A DNA stretch of 64,000 bases from Draconibacterium halophilum (GCF_010448835.1 NZ_CP048409.1:1434001-1498000), one strand, 5' to 3'; shown: positions 50,821-60,556, counted from the first letter of the stretch. Notes: generated by a model from the sequence alone, not told the origin. Program-made: numbers and translations.

Positions 50821-53800
50821 ATGAAAAAAATTGCGATTTTTTTATCGATTCTCCTTTTCATGGGTAATTTGGTTGCCTTTGCTCAAACGAAGACATTAAC
50901 CGGTACGGTTACTTCGGCTGAGGATGATATGCCAATACCCGGGGTTTCGGTATCTGTGAAAGGAACTACCCTTGGTACTATTACCAACATGGATGGTGGA
51001 TTCGAGTTAAAAGCACCGGATGATGCCAGTACTTTAATTTTTAGCTTCATTGGGATGCGTATACAGGAAGTTGAAATTGGTTCGCAAACCAGTTTCTCTG
51101 TAGCAATGCAATCAGATGTAATTGGTATCGACGAGGTGGTCGTAACTGCACTAGGTATTAGCCGCGAAAAGAAAACATTGCCTTATGCTGCACAGGATGT
51201 AAAAGCTGAGCAGTTAAACGTATCAGGTGATGCCAACATTAAAAATGCTATTGTTGGTAAAGTAGCCGGTGTACAAATGGTAGGTCAGGCCGGTTCAAAA
51301 CTTGGACAATCAGGTAAGATTCGTATCAGGGGAGCTATTTCGTTAACTTCTGACTCTGATCCTTTATACGTTGTTGACGGTATTCCTGTTGGCGATCCAA
51401 ACGTTGTTGATATGAACGACGTTGAATCAGTTAACGTACTGAAAGGGCCTAACGCGACTGCACTTTACGGTCAGCGTGCTGAATATGGTGTAATCATGAT
51501 CACCACCAAAAAAGCAAAAGCCGGTGGTATTAGTGTTGAAATTAACAGCAATACTACTTTTGATAAAGTAGCTTACTTGCCGGAATACCAAAACCTTTAT
51601 GGTGGTGGTTACGACGGTGCTGACGAATGGACTACATTGGACTACAATGCCGGTTTTGCAGGAAATGCTTATCCGGAAGAGTGGTCGATTTTTGATGGAC
51701 GTCGTTTTATCTACAGTGGATATGCTGATGAGAGTTGGGGACCTGCATTCGATGGCGAACCTTATACTCCGTGGTATGCTATGTGGCCTGAAAGCCCATA
51801 CTATGGCGAAACTACGCCTTATGTAGCACAGCCTGATAACATTAAGGATTTCTACGATACTGGTGTTACCACTAAAAACTCAATCGCAATTAGCGGAGCG
51901 GGTGATGGTTACACTGCACGTTTATCTCTAACGAACCTGGATCAGAACGGTATTATTCCGGAATCGGAGTATAAGAAAAATACCATTAGTGGGTCATTTG
52001 ATTTTGATGCAACCGATAAGCTAAGTGTTGGTGCTAATTTTAACTTCTCAAAATCGTATGTTCAGGGTGATTTCGACGATGGTTATTCAAATCAGGTAAC
52101 AGGTTCTTTTAACTCATGGTTTGCTCGTAACGTCGACATGGATAAAATGAGAGAGTTAAAAGATTTACAAACAACCGGAGGATACCATGCATCATGGAAC
52201 TACTGGGGACCTTTCTACTCCACCTACTTTGGTACTGAAAAAGCGGCTTTTTGGTTTAACCCATACTGGTATTTGGGAGAATATCAGAATGAACGCGACA
52301 GAATTCGTTTAATTGGTGATATTCATGCAACATACAATGTGAACGAGAATTTGAATGTGAAAGTAAATGCATCTACAAACATTTACAACTACAAACAATT
52401 CTGGAAAGTTCCTTACTCGATTGAAGCTGCTGCTGATCCTGCTTTTTATAATGTTTGGAACTCAGGTTTTGGAAACACCAGACAGATGGAGATCGAGAAT
52501 AACTACAATGGTATGGTAAACTATGCCAACGATTTTGGTGATTTTGATGTTGATGGTACTGCCGGTATCTCATACAGAACAAACTCATACGATCGTTTCA
52601 GAGCTAATATGCCAACTGGTAGTAAAACACAAGGTTTAGTATTACCTGATGTATACACCTACAGTAACACTAAACTTCCTGTAACTGCTCAAACTTATAA
52701 GTATGAAAAAGAAGTAATGAGTATGTACGCTCGTGTCTCACTGGGTTGGAGAGAAATGTTATATTTAGATGGATCGTATCGTCAGGACTGGAGTTCGGCA
52801 CTTCCTGAAGAGAAGAACGGATATGGATATCCCTCTATCGGTTCTTCATTCATATTTACTGAACTGATTGAAGATAACTCAATTCTATCTTTCGGTAAAC
52901 TGCGTGCCGGTTGGGCACAGGTGGGTACCGACCTTGCAGCAATGCGCTTGAATCAGGTTTACCCATTGTCTGGAAGTCCTTATTTGGGAAGTCCTCAGAT
53001 GTATACCAACAACCAGTTGGTTGACCCGGCTATTGAGCCTGCAATAAACACTTCAATGGAATTTGGTTTCGATCTTAAATTCCTGAACAACAGAGCAGGA
53101 TTAACTTTCACTTATTTCAACGAAATTCGTGAAAAAGAAATCATCCCAATTACCATGTCTCAAGCAACAGGAAAAACTTCATTCCTAACCAATGCCGGTA
53201 AATCGAAACGTGATGGTATCGAGTTGGTATTAGACGGGACACCTGTTCAAACCAATAACTTTGTATGGAATATTGGTGTAAACTTTGCAACAAGTAATCC
53301 GGTTGTTGAAGAACTTCCTGGCGACCTTCAGTCGATAAACGCTCCTGGTGGAAACGATGATTGGGGTTTTGTATATGTAGTTCATAAATTAGGTGAAGAA
53401 TGGGGCCAGTTAAGAGGTCGTGCTATTCGAATTGATGAAGAAACCGGTCAGCAGGTAGTTAATGCTGCAACCGGAACCTTTGCTTATGATACCGACCAGT
53501 ACCTGGGATCAGTTCTTCCCGATTTTACAGGTGGTATCTTCAACCAGTTTACTATTATGAATTTGGTTAATGTGTCTGCATCAATCGATTTCCAAAAAGG
53601 TGGTAAGTTTTTCTCACTTTCTGAAATGTGGGGACAGTACTCAGGATTGTTAGAAGAAACTGCCGGAATTAACGACCAGGGAAATAACGTACGCGATGCT
53701 ATTGATGATGGTGGTGGTGTTCACGTTGTTGGTGTTGATACCGATGGAAATTCTTACGATCAATATGTAGACTCATACACTTACTTCAGCCAGTTTAACT

Positions 53801-54072
53801 CTAACACTATTGCATCACCATACGTACACGATGCAAGTTACATGAAACTGCGTGACGTTAGTGTTTCAGTAAACTTACCAAAAAAGTGGTTAAACAGTAC
53901 TTTCCTGAAAACTGCAACTGTTGGTTTTGTAGGAAGAAACTTATGGATGATCTCTCTTGCTGAAGATAATATACACAACTGGGATCCATCAGAAATGTCG
54001 CAAACCTATGGTGAAAATGCCGGTTTACCTGGTACCAGAAGTTATGGGTTCGATGTTAAATTAACCTTTTAA
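50821..54072 (+). CDS. SusC/RagA-family TonB-linked outer membrane transporter
   Basis: 1083 residues. Signal peptide (1-21), then a carboxypeptidase-regulatory-like domain (about 25-100: LTGTVTSAEDDMPIPGVSVSVKGTTLGTITNMDGGFEL), a TonB-box-like DEVVVTALG (104-112), a plug domain (ANIKNAIVGKVAGVQM, PLYVVDGIPVGDPNVVDMNDVESVNVLKGPNATALYGQR) and a large beta-barrel ending YGFDVKLTF with the terminal Phe. It imports a glycan or peptide fragment together with the SusD lipoprotein. No glycoside hydrolase, SusE/F, or hybrid two-component regulator is adjacent, so the substrate cannot be read from context. Confidence 0.95.
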   Translation: MKKIAIFLSILLFMGNLVAFAQTKTLTGTVTSAEDDMPIPGVSVSVKGTTLGTITNMDGGFELKAPDDASTLIFSFIGMRIQEVEIGSQTSFSVAMQSDVIGIDEVVVTALGISREKKTLPYAAQDVKAEQLNVSGDANIKNAIVGKVAGVQMVGQAGSKLGQSGKIRIRGAISLTSDSDPLYVVDGIPVGDPNVVDMNDVESVNVLKGPNATALYGQRAEYGVIMITTKKAKAGGISVEINSNTTFDKVAYLPEYQNLYGGGYDGADEWTTLDYNAGFAGNAYPEEWSIFDGRRFIYSGYADESWGPAFDGEPYTPWYAMWPESPYYGETTPYVAQPDNIKDFYDTGVTTKNSIAISGAGDGYTARLSLTNLDQNGIIPESEYKKNTISGSFDFDATDKLSVGANFNFSKSYVQGDFDDGYSNQVTGSFNSWFARNVDMDKMRELKDLQTTGGYHASWNYWGPFYSTYFGTEKAAFWFNPYWYLGEYQNERDRIRLIGDIHATYNVNENLNVKVNASTNIYNYKQFWKVPYSIEAAADPAFYNVWNSGFGNTRQMEIENNYNGMVNYANDFGDFDVDGTAGISYRTNSYDRFRANMPTGSKTQGLVLPDVYTYSNTKLPVTAQTYKYEKEVMSMYARVSLGWREMLYLDGSYRQDWSSALPEEKNGYGYPSIGSSFIFTELIEDNSILSFGKLRAGWAQVGTDLAAMRLNQVYPLSGSPYLGSPQMYTNNQLVDPAIEPAINTSMEFGFDLKFLNNRAGLTFTYFNEIREKEIIPITMSQATGKTSFLTNAGKSKRDGIELVLDGTPVQTNNFVWNIGVNFATSNPVVEELPGDLQSINAPGGNDDWGFVYVVHKLGEEWGQLRGRAIRIDEETGQQVVNAATGTFAYDTDQYLGSVLPDFTGGIFNQFTIMNLVNVSASIDFQKGGKFFSLSEMWGQYSGLLEETAGINDQGNNVRDAIDDGGGVHVVGVDTDGNSYDQYVDSYTYFSQFNSNTIASPYVHDASYMKLRDVSVSVNLPKKWLNSTFLKTATVGFVGRNLWMISLAEDNIHNWDPSEMSQTYGENAGLPGTRSYGFDVKLTF

Positions 54073-54075
54073 TAG

Positions 54076-55536
54076 ATGATAAACATGAAAAAGATATTTA
54101 TAGCATTATTAAGTATTGTATTGCTGGGTACCGGGTGTGACAACATCGACTTTGGCGATACGAACAAAAACGTGAATGGCCCGGCGGAGGTGAATACTGC
54201 TGCCATGCTATCAGGAGCAATGACCAATTTTGGTGACGACAGGGGAAGACCTTACCGTATTACCCCGGCTTTATATACCCAATACCTGGTTCAGTATGTA
54301 TATAACGACGAAATGTTGTATGCCGACGGTGCAGGTTCTTGGTCGAACTACTATGTTCAGGAACTTTCAAACGTTCAGGAAGTAATCAATGTATTGTCAG
54401 ATCCTGAGAGTGCGGCAAGCCCTACTGTTTTGGCAAACGGATCGATTGAAAACCAGATGGCTGTTGCCTTGATCTGGAAATCGGTTATTTTTAAACGGGT
54501 TACCGATTTATTCGGGAATGTGCCTTATTCTGAAGGATTAAACCCCGATATTCTTACTCCGGTTTACGATTCGCAGCAAGCCATTTACAACGGAATGATT
54601 GCCGATGTAAAAGCAGCTCGCGATATGATCGATGCTTCGGCAGCCGGTGCTACCGGAGATGTTATTTACGGTGGTGATATGGAAATGTGGCAGAAATTTG
54701 CCAACTCGTTCCTTGTAAACCTGGGTATGCAGTTAACAAAAGCTGACGCTTCGTTGGCACAATCTACCGTAACTGAAGCACTAAGCAGTTCGTTAGGAGT
54801 TTTGGAAAGTGCTTCGGAGGATGCATTGTATACTTACGATGTACCGAACGGATTTACCAATCCCTGGAACTGGATGCGTCCTGCCGACTACGGTGTAGCG
54901 GCTGAATTTATCAGCGCACTGAAAGGAACTGGTTTCACTTCGAATACAATGATGGACGATAGGATTGAGTATGTTACTGATAATACTTCGGTACCGGGAC
55001 ACGCTTACGGTTTAAGAGATTATCCGGATACTGAAAATACCGCTCCTGTTGCAACAATTGTTATCGATCCTGCAACTCAGCTGCCAATTTTAACTTCTGC
55101 TTACACCTACCTGCAGCGTGCTGAAGCTGCTGCTCGTGGCTGGACAAGCGAAGATGCTGGTGAGATGCTGAAAGCTGGTATCATGAGCTCATACGAGCGT
55201 GGTGCTGCTCTTTACGGTGTTGAAATTGGCGATGGTGCTGCTTATGCTGATGCACGTATTGCGGATATGGCTACTGCCGGTGATCTTACAGTTATTGCTG
55301 AGGAAAAATGGGTAGACCTTTTCCCTCTGGGATACGATTCATGGTCGGAATGGAGAAGAACAGGTATTCCTGCTTTTACTCCTGCTGCTGATGCAGTTAA
55401 CGATGGTCAGATTCCAAGAAGATATAACTATCCTAACAACGAGCCTTCATTAAACAATGCTGGTTATAGCAGCGGTGTTAGTGCATTGTCTCCTTCTACC
55501 GATAACAATACTTCTCGTTTCTGGTGGGATCAATAA
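54076..55536 (+). CDS. SusD/RagB-family nutrient-binding outer membrane lipoprotein
   Basis: 486 residues. Lipoprotein signal FIALLSIVLLGTGC; the start can be ATG 54076 or the ATG at 54085. The sequence follows the SusD-like_2 pattern: NVNGPAEVNTAAMLSGAMTNF, WKSVIFKRVTDLFGNVPYSEGL, YGGDMEMWQKFANSFLVNLGMQL, ARGWTSEDAGEMLKAGI and LFPLGYDSWSEWRRTGIPAFTPA with PRRYNYPNNEP. It forms the lid over the SusC barrel. It starts 3 bp after the susC stop and is followed by a terminator, so the pair is a two-gene operon. Confidence 0.94.
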   Translation: MINMKKIFIALLSIVLLGTGCDNIDFGDTNKNVNGPAEVNTAAMLSGAMTNFGDDRGRPYRITPALYTQYLVQYVYNDEMLYADGAGSWSNYYVQELSNVQEVINVLSDPESAASPTVLANGSIENQMAVALIWKSVIFKRVTDLFGNVPYSEGLNPDILTPVYDSQQAIYNGMIADVKAARDMIDASAAGATGDVIYGGDMEMWQKFANSFLVNLGMQLTKADASLAQSTVTEALSSSLGVLESASEDALYTYDVPNGFTNPWNWMRPADYGVAAEFISALKGTGFTSNTMMDDRIEYVTDNTSVPGHAYGLRDYPDTENTAPVATIVIDPATQLPILTSAYTYLQRAEAAARGWTSEDAGEMLKAGIMSSYERGAALYGVEIGDGAAYADARIADMATAGDLTVIAEEKWVDLFPLGYDSWSEWRRTGIPAFTPAADAVNDGQIPRRYNYPNNEPSLNNAGYSSGVSALSPSTDNNTSRFWWDQ

Positions 55537-55562
55537 TCGAAAAAAACGATTAATACGATATG

Positions 55563-55596
55563 GAAAGAGGTGGCCTTTGGGTCACCTCTTTTTTTG
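55563..55596 (+). terminator. Rho-independent terminator of the susC-susD operon
   Basis: AAGAGGTG (55565-55572) pairs with CACCTCTT (55583-55590), extended inward by GCC/GGG-type pairs, and is followed by a run of T. Confidence 0.85.
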
Positions 55597-56466
55597 TCTT
55601 CCCATTCCAGGTGCGGTTAGAATGAGTTTTAAAGCTTAACAGGGATCACCCGCAAAATCCGGTGGATTATTTTATAGACAGCAAGAGAAGAACTGTAACT
55701 TTCTGCCTGCCGGCGGCTTTCATCTTTGCCCCCGACGAAATGTCGGGATTTCTGCTTTGCTCCAACTTGAAGCAAAGACGAAACACGAGGAAGGCATTTC
55801 CGAGCCAAGGCTGCTTCTGCTTCTTCCCTTACGTTTTCATAAAACCTAAGTTCAGACGGATGATCTCCTCGCCCACTCGGAGCTTCCCGTTCTCACTAAG
55901 GTTTCATTTATCTCATTATAATTGTTAATTTTTAAGGCATTCGATTTAACTCGCAAAATGATTGCCTTACATACAATGCAAGTTTTTGCTTTGCTCGTTT
56001 CAACTCCGGGCAACGACCAAAAGAGGCCGTTCCACTGATGCAACGTCAGCTACATCAGAGCGTGGCCTCGTCCGGTGAGCCGGAAAACAAGCGGTGTCGG
56101 CGTTCAAAAATTACTGGTGCCCGCCTGCCGGCCGGCCGGTTTGAGGAGGAACGACTGCCTGTCCCGATCGTAGCATCGGGAAGTTTCAGGAATTTTAGAC
56201 GGCATCGCGTACCTGCCTGCCGGTAGGCAGGGCTTTTCCGAGTGAAGCGGGCGCAGCCTTGAGTTTTGTGTTTACTATTTGGATCAAGCCAAATAGTAAA
56301 ATCCATCCGATACCTTAACAGCTTCCACACGGTGCAAAAAAACAAGCAAAAAAAGGAGACGCGCACCAGGCAACGTCCCCTCGTTCAACTGTCCCAAAAT
56401 CAAACCGACCCAATCAGAATGACTCAATTATCTTGTAACCCGAAACCCTCGCAGGGGAAGTCGGTT
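55597..56466. repeat. Non-coding stretch dense in GC-rich palindromes
   Basis: About 870 bp without a supported gene. It holds several short palindromes: CTGCCTGCCGGCGG (55703-55716), CCCGAC/GTCGGG (55731-55747), GCCGGCCGGC-type (56121-56139), CCCGAT/ATCGGG (56163-56180) and a near-perfect 20-bp palindrome at 56212-56231. GAGGCC...CTGATG pairs imperfectly with CATCAG...GGCCTC (56023-56069). A related CTGCCTACCGGTCAGG lies at 58017-58032. Local composition is GC-richer than the flanking intergenic DNA. Confidence 0.5.
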
Positions 56467-57180
56467 TTATTCCTCGGCATCATCTTTATTCCAGCGTTTA
56501 CGAACGGTCTCGTTGTTATCCGCAATAATTTTGGCAACGGTGGCAGCAAATGCGCCGTAGGTTTCGGCCTGGAAACGTTCGGCCGCGCGCAGAAATACGA
56601 CCAGATCGTCGTTTATCAGGGCAACCACTTCTTTTTTCAGTTCGGTGGCCGTTGGCAGATTGTCTTCAGCGGCCAGTTCTTTAGCATAGCCGGTTTGTGT
56701 GTTTTCAAAATCGTCTTGAGCAGCTTGCAGGCTGGCAATGTTCTCGGCAACTCCCGGAAGCAGTGCAATGGCGGCTACCAAATCGGGGGCAGCAAAATCG
56801 CCCAGCATCGATACAATGTGCGACGATTCGGTAACATAGCTCTCTTCGGTTATCGACAAACCATATTTGTTAAATACCCTATCAACTTTCAGGGCGGCAT
56901 TGCGGGTTGTTTCGTCGGGGTGATAGGTGTAGCCTTTTACCAGGTAACCCACCGCACGTGCATCATCATCGCGATTATCATCCTTGCCGGCAAGAATACT
57001 TTGTGCTTTCGATTGGTCGATGACATTGCCCAGGGTAGTGTTCCTGTCGTTAATAGCGGTAAACAGAGTATTTAGTGTGCGATCCTCGGTAAATCCCGAT
57101 TGCTGGTAGGCGTTAAAAAGTAAACGTGTAGTTCCGTGAATGTCGGTTGTTCGACTTGAGGTAATAATTTTTTCAATCAT
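56467..57180 (-). CDS. Uncharacterised alpha-helical protein (DUF6261-like)
   Basis: 237 residues, predicted mostly helical and rather acidic, with no signal peptide. Features: TRLLFNAYQQSGFTEDRTLNTLFTAINDRNTTLG at the N-terminus, then two regularly spaced helical halves and a C-terminal KIIADNNETVRKRWNKDDAEE. The size and helical layout remind me of DUF6261, a Bacteroidota family often found near repeats, but I cannot confirm this. It stands alone between two repeat-rich stretches. On the minus strand, complementary AAACCGAC/GTCGGTTT segments downstream (56402-56467) may help termination. Confidence 0.6.
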   Translation of the reverse strand: MIEKIITSSRTTDIHGTTRLLFNAYQQSGFTEDRTLNTLFTAINDRNTTLGNVIDQSKAQSILAGKDDNRDDDARAVGYLVKGYTYHPDETTRNAALKVDRVFNKYGLSITEESYVTESSHIVSMLGDFAAPDLVAAIALLPGVAENIASLQAAQDDFENTQTGYAKELAAEDNLPTATELKKEVVALINDDLVVFLRAAERFQAETYGAFAATVAKIIADNNETVRKRWNKDDAEE

Positions 57181-58184
57181 AAATTGAAGGTTTTTTTATT
57201 AAACAAAAATTTTATTTGGGCTGATTGCGGAGGCAGTAATAAATGTTGATTATTTTTCGATTGCCTGGGCATTTAGCTTTAGCAATTTACGACGTGATTA
57301 ACAAAAAATCAATACCCGGGCTATATGTTTTTGAACATAAGAGCTTATTTCTGTAGCCCAATAGCTGCCGGATAATGTTTTTTAGAGGCAATAATAACAA
57401 ATCAAGCCAGCGAATAGGATTTTATACCAATTTAACTTTGGGATGCCGTATTGGATAGAAGATTATTTTTTGTTTATGCGAGGCGGAAAATTTTTGCATA
57501 GGCATAGCTACGGAACAATTTTTCAACGAAGCAGAAGCGAAAAAGAATCGATTTATATGCGGCATATCATGGTTAATTTGGTATTAAACAACAGGCAAAT
57601 AGAAAAGCATGTACTAGCAGGCTTTGGGGCGGTGTTAAAAGTAAAAAATCACTGCTGGCGCCCTTTTGAGCAATGCTATGCTGACAAACCGAAACTAGCG
57701 GTCTTTCGGGCAACGTCATGATGACAAACCGAGACTAGCGGTCTTTTGGGCAATGTCATGATGACAAACCGAGGCAAGCAGTCTTTCGGGCAATGTCAAA
57801 ACGACAAACCAAAACTAACGGTCTTTTGAGCAATGTCATGATGACAAACCGAAACTAGCGGTCTTTCGAGCAATGTAGAAACGACACGCGGCAAAAGCGT
57901 TTTTTTCGTGTAATAAGTACATTACAAAAAACTGTTTTTCCCAATGTCATAAAAAAACGCCTATATTTAATATCGAAAAAATCAAAATTGCCAAATACAT
58001 TGAATTCGACTCTTGCCTGCCTACCGGTCAGGAAGACAAATACCAAACAGCAAAAGCATCAAAGTATGGCGAGCAAAATAAATTATTTTAGCCATGTACA
58101 GATTAGTGGTATATTAGAATGTAAGTTTCATAGCTGTTATAACAATTAGGATTTTAGATAGAATATATAAACCCATAATAAATC
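57181..58184. other. Non-coding stretch holding a 40-bp tandem array
   Basis: About 1 kb between the DUF6261-like gene and rlmF. Besides the tandem array at 57663-57910 (separate entry) it contains one GC palindrome near 58017-58032. A 92-codon ORF at 57443-57721 runs into the array and is not supported as a gene. Confidence 0.5.
57663..57910. repeat. 40-bp tandem repeat array, five full units
   Basis: Five head-to-tail units of exactly 40 bp start at 57683, 57723, 57763, 57803 and 57843, with partial units at both ends (from about 57663, and after 57883). Each unit begins GACAAACC and contains CCGAAAC...GTCTTTCGG-like pairing arms. The junctions of three units read TGTCATGATGACA, a 13-nt palindrome. 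Differences between units are partly compensatory (see findings). There is no variable spacer, so it is not a CRISPR array. Confidence 0.9.
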
Positions 58185-59153
58185 ATGCCATCAGAAAAAA
58201 GACAAGAAGAAAAAACAAGGCTACATTCTCGAAACAAAAACAGGAAAAGATATGATTTAAATGCATTAATAACTTCCAATCCTGAATTAGTAAATTATGT
58301 AAGGCCTAATAAGTATGGCGATGATTCAATCGATTTTTCAAATCCTGTTGCTGTAAAAGCGCTAAACAAAGCATTGCTAAATCACTATTACGGAATTAAA
58401 AACTGGGATTTTCCTGATGAGAATTTATGTCCTCCAATTCCAGGCAGAGCAGATTACATTCACCATATTGCGGATTTATTAGCTGAAAATAATTTTGGCA
58501 CAATACCAATTAGTAATAAAATTACTTGTTTTGATATTGGTGTAGGAGCTAGTTGTATTTACCCTGTAATTGGAGTTGCAGAATATAATTGGAAATTTAT
58601 TGGCTCTGACATTGACCCTAAATCAATAAAATCAGCTAGTACTATTGTAAATTCTAACCCCTCGCTTAATGATAAGATTGAGTGTAGATTACAAAAAAAC
58701 AGGGAAAATATTTTTACTGGAATAATAGGTAGTGAAGATAAAATCGATTGCTCTATATGTAATCCTCCTTTTCATTCTTCTTTCGAAGATGCTCAAAAAG
58801 GAACACGAAGAAAAATCAAGAACCTGTCAGGTAAAAAAGAAAAAACCCCAACACTTAATTTTGCAGGAATTAGCAATGAACTTATATGTGATGGTGGAGA
58901 ATATAAGTTTATTAATAAAATGGTAATAGAAAGTAAAAAGTTCTCTGAAAACTGTTTATGGTTTTCAACTTTAGTATCTAAACAATCTAATTTAAAAGGT
59001 ATTTATAAATCGTTAAAAGAAATTGAGGCTAATCAGATTAAAACGATTCCCATGGGAACCGGGAATAAATCTAGTCGGATTGTAGCATGGACATTCTTTA
59101 CTACTGAAGAACGAAAAGCATGGAGAAAAACCAGATGGAAAACATTAGTTTAG
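58185..59153 (+). CDS. rlmF: 23S rRNA (adenine1618-N6)-methyltransferase
   Basis: 322 residues, the usual RlmF length. Opening LHSRNKNRKRYDLNALITSNPELVNYVRPNKYGDDSIDFSNPVAVKALNKALL is the RlmF signature; FDIGVGASCIYPVIG is the SAM site and CSICNPPFHSSFEDA carries the NPPF motif of N6-adenine methyltransferases. It modifies A1618 of 23S rRNA. The gene is visibly more AT-rich (many AAA, AAT, TTA codons) than its neighbours, and it lies next to the repeat-rich stretch, which may reflect horizontal acquisition. Confidence 0.93.
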   Translation: MPSEKRQEEKTRLHSRNKNRKRYDLNALITSNPELVNYVRPNKYGDDSIDFSNPVAVKALNKALLNHYYGIKNWDFPDENLCPPIPGRADYIHHIADLLAENNFGTIPISNKITCFDIGVGASCIYPVIGVAEYNWKFIGSDIDPKSIKSASTIVNSNPSLNDKIECRLQKNRENIFTGIIGSEDKIDCSICNPPFHSSFEDAQKGTRRKIKNLSGKKEKTPTLNFAGISNELICDGGEYKFINKMVIESKKFSENCLWFSTLVSKQSNLKGIYKSLKEIEANQIKTIPMGTGNKSSRIVAWTFFTTEERKAWRKTRWKTLV

Positions 59154-59242
59154 AACTAATGTGAAAAAGGTAATAGCTACAGCATTGCATATCGTTTATG
59201 TCCTGTAAAAGACTAAATTCAAGGTTTACAACATCCAATGGA

Positions 59243-60508
59243 CTACGTCTTCCGTTTCTTTTTCTTTGCTGCCGGGAACAATACATTATTTAAAATTAGC
59301 CGGTAACCCGGAGAGTTAGGGTGCAGGCTCAGGTCGGTTGGCGGATCGCCAATCAGGTGGCGGTAATCTTCGGGGTCGTGACCACCGTAGAAAGTCCAGA
59401 ATCCTTTGCCTTTTTCGCCATGAATATAACGGGCTTCATTGGCTGGTTTGTTCTCGCCCAAAACCAGTACATTCGATTTTAGCACCTCTTTGCGGTATGC
59501 TGTTGTTTGCCCCATAAAACCTTTAATCAGGTTGTGGTGGTTTTGGCAAAGCATGGTAGGAATTGGGTCCCACTTGGCCGAAAAATCAAACAGCGTAAAG
59601 TAGTCGTTTTCGCGGGCTACATGCCGGTGGTCGGTAGCATCAATATTGGAGAACTCGTAAACATACGGGCTCTTTTCCAGCCTAAAATTTTCGAAAGCAA
59701 AAGTGTTATGGAAATCGAGTTTTTCATCAACGTTGGCTTCCATTGGGTCGCCATCAAACATGTTCTCGCAAATATCAACACCCACGGCTGCCAGCGAAAT
59801 ATCGTAAGTATCGGTGGCGGCACACATGGCAAACAGAAAACCGCCGTTTTGCACGTATTTCTGTATCTCACGTGTAACAAATGATTTCATCTCCGACACC
59901 TTCATAAAACCCAGTTTTTGTGCCAGCTGTTTGTTAATGCTCACCTCTTGCTGGTACCACGGCATGTGCTGGTACGAGCGCCAGAATTTTCCAAACTGCC
60001 CGGTAAAATCTTCGTGGTGCAGGTGCAGCCAGTCATAATCGGTCAGGTCGCCGTTTAGAATTTCCTCGTCGTAAATAATATCGTAATTAATTTCGGCGTA
60101 GGTTAAAACCATGGTTACCGCATCGTCCCACGGTTGTTTGTTGGGGGGCGAGTACACCGCAATCTTGGGGGCTTTGTTCATCGCCACGGCATCCTGGTTT
60201 ACATCGGGCTGTGCAATTTCGTTTAATATTCCCGAAGCCTGTGTATCGCTTATCACTTCGAAACTAACACCACGAATCACGCACTCATTTTCAATTTCGG
60301 GGTAGTGTTGCATTAAAAAACTGCCGCCCCGGTAGTTGAGCAACCATTTCACCTCAATGTCTTCGTCTAAAACCCAATAGGCAATGCCATACGATTTTAG
60401 GTGATCTTTTTGCAACTCGTCCATGGGGATGAGCAGTGACACAGCTCCGGCTTGCATGGAAAGAAAGAGCATTACCGGCAACAGAAATATTTTTATAAGC
60501 GTGCGCAT
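59243..60508 (-). CDS. Secreted protein of unknown function with an amidotransferase-like fold
   Basis: 421 residues with a signal peptide (MRTLIKIFLLPVMLFLSMQAGA). After about residue 115 the pattern resembles ThuA/class I glutamine-amidotransferase-like Rossmann proteins: KIAVYSPPNKQPWDDAVTMVLTYAEINYDIIYDEEI, YDWLHLHHEDF, REIQKYVQNGGFLFAMCAATDTYDI (possible nucleophile elbow around Cys). The C-terminal part has SPYVYEFSNIDATDHRHVARENDYFTLFDFSAKWDPIPTM and GFWTFYGGHDPEDYRHLIGDPPTDLSLHPNSPGYRLILNNVLFPA. I recall similar proteins listed as asparagine synthetase B, which the motifs here do not support. Unlike ordinary GATases it is exported. Confidence 0.6.
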   Translation of the reverse strand: MRTLIKIFLLPVMLFLSMQAGAVSLLIPMDELQKDHLKSYGIAYWVLDEDIEVKWLLNYRGGSFLMQHYPEIENECVIRGVSFEVISDTQASGILNEIAQPDVNQDAVAMNKAPKIAVYSPPNKQPWDDAVTMVLTYAEINYDIIYDEEILNGDLTDYDWLHLHHEDFTGQFGKFWRSYQHMPWYQQEVSINKQLAQKLGFMKVSEMKSFVTREIQKYVQNGGFLFAMCAATDTYDISLAAVGVDICENMFDGDPMEANVDEKLDFHNTFAFENFRLEKSPYVYEFSNIDATDHRHVARENDYFTLFDFSAKWDPIPTMLCQNHHNLIKGFMGQTTAYRKEVLKSNVLVLGENKPANEARYIHGEKGKGFWTFYGGHDPEDYRHLIGDPPTDLSLHPNSPGYRLILNNVLFPAAKKKKRKT

Positions 60509-60556
60509 GTTGTTTTTTTATTAGTACAGCAGAACGGGTTTTTGGTTCACATTGAG

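Noticed and set aside
57443..57721. 92-codon ORF before and inside the tandem array
   Set aside because: It ends inside the 40-bp repeats, has no recognisable domain or signal and an irregular composition, so I treat it as a chance frame.
57663..57910. CRISPR array
   Set aside because: The units are contiguous 40-bp repeats with no unique spacers, and no cas gene is present.
59243..60508. Asparagine synthetase B
   Set aside because: No N-terminal Cys glutaminase domain and no PP-loop synthetase motif are visible, and the protein carries a signal peptide.
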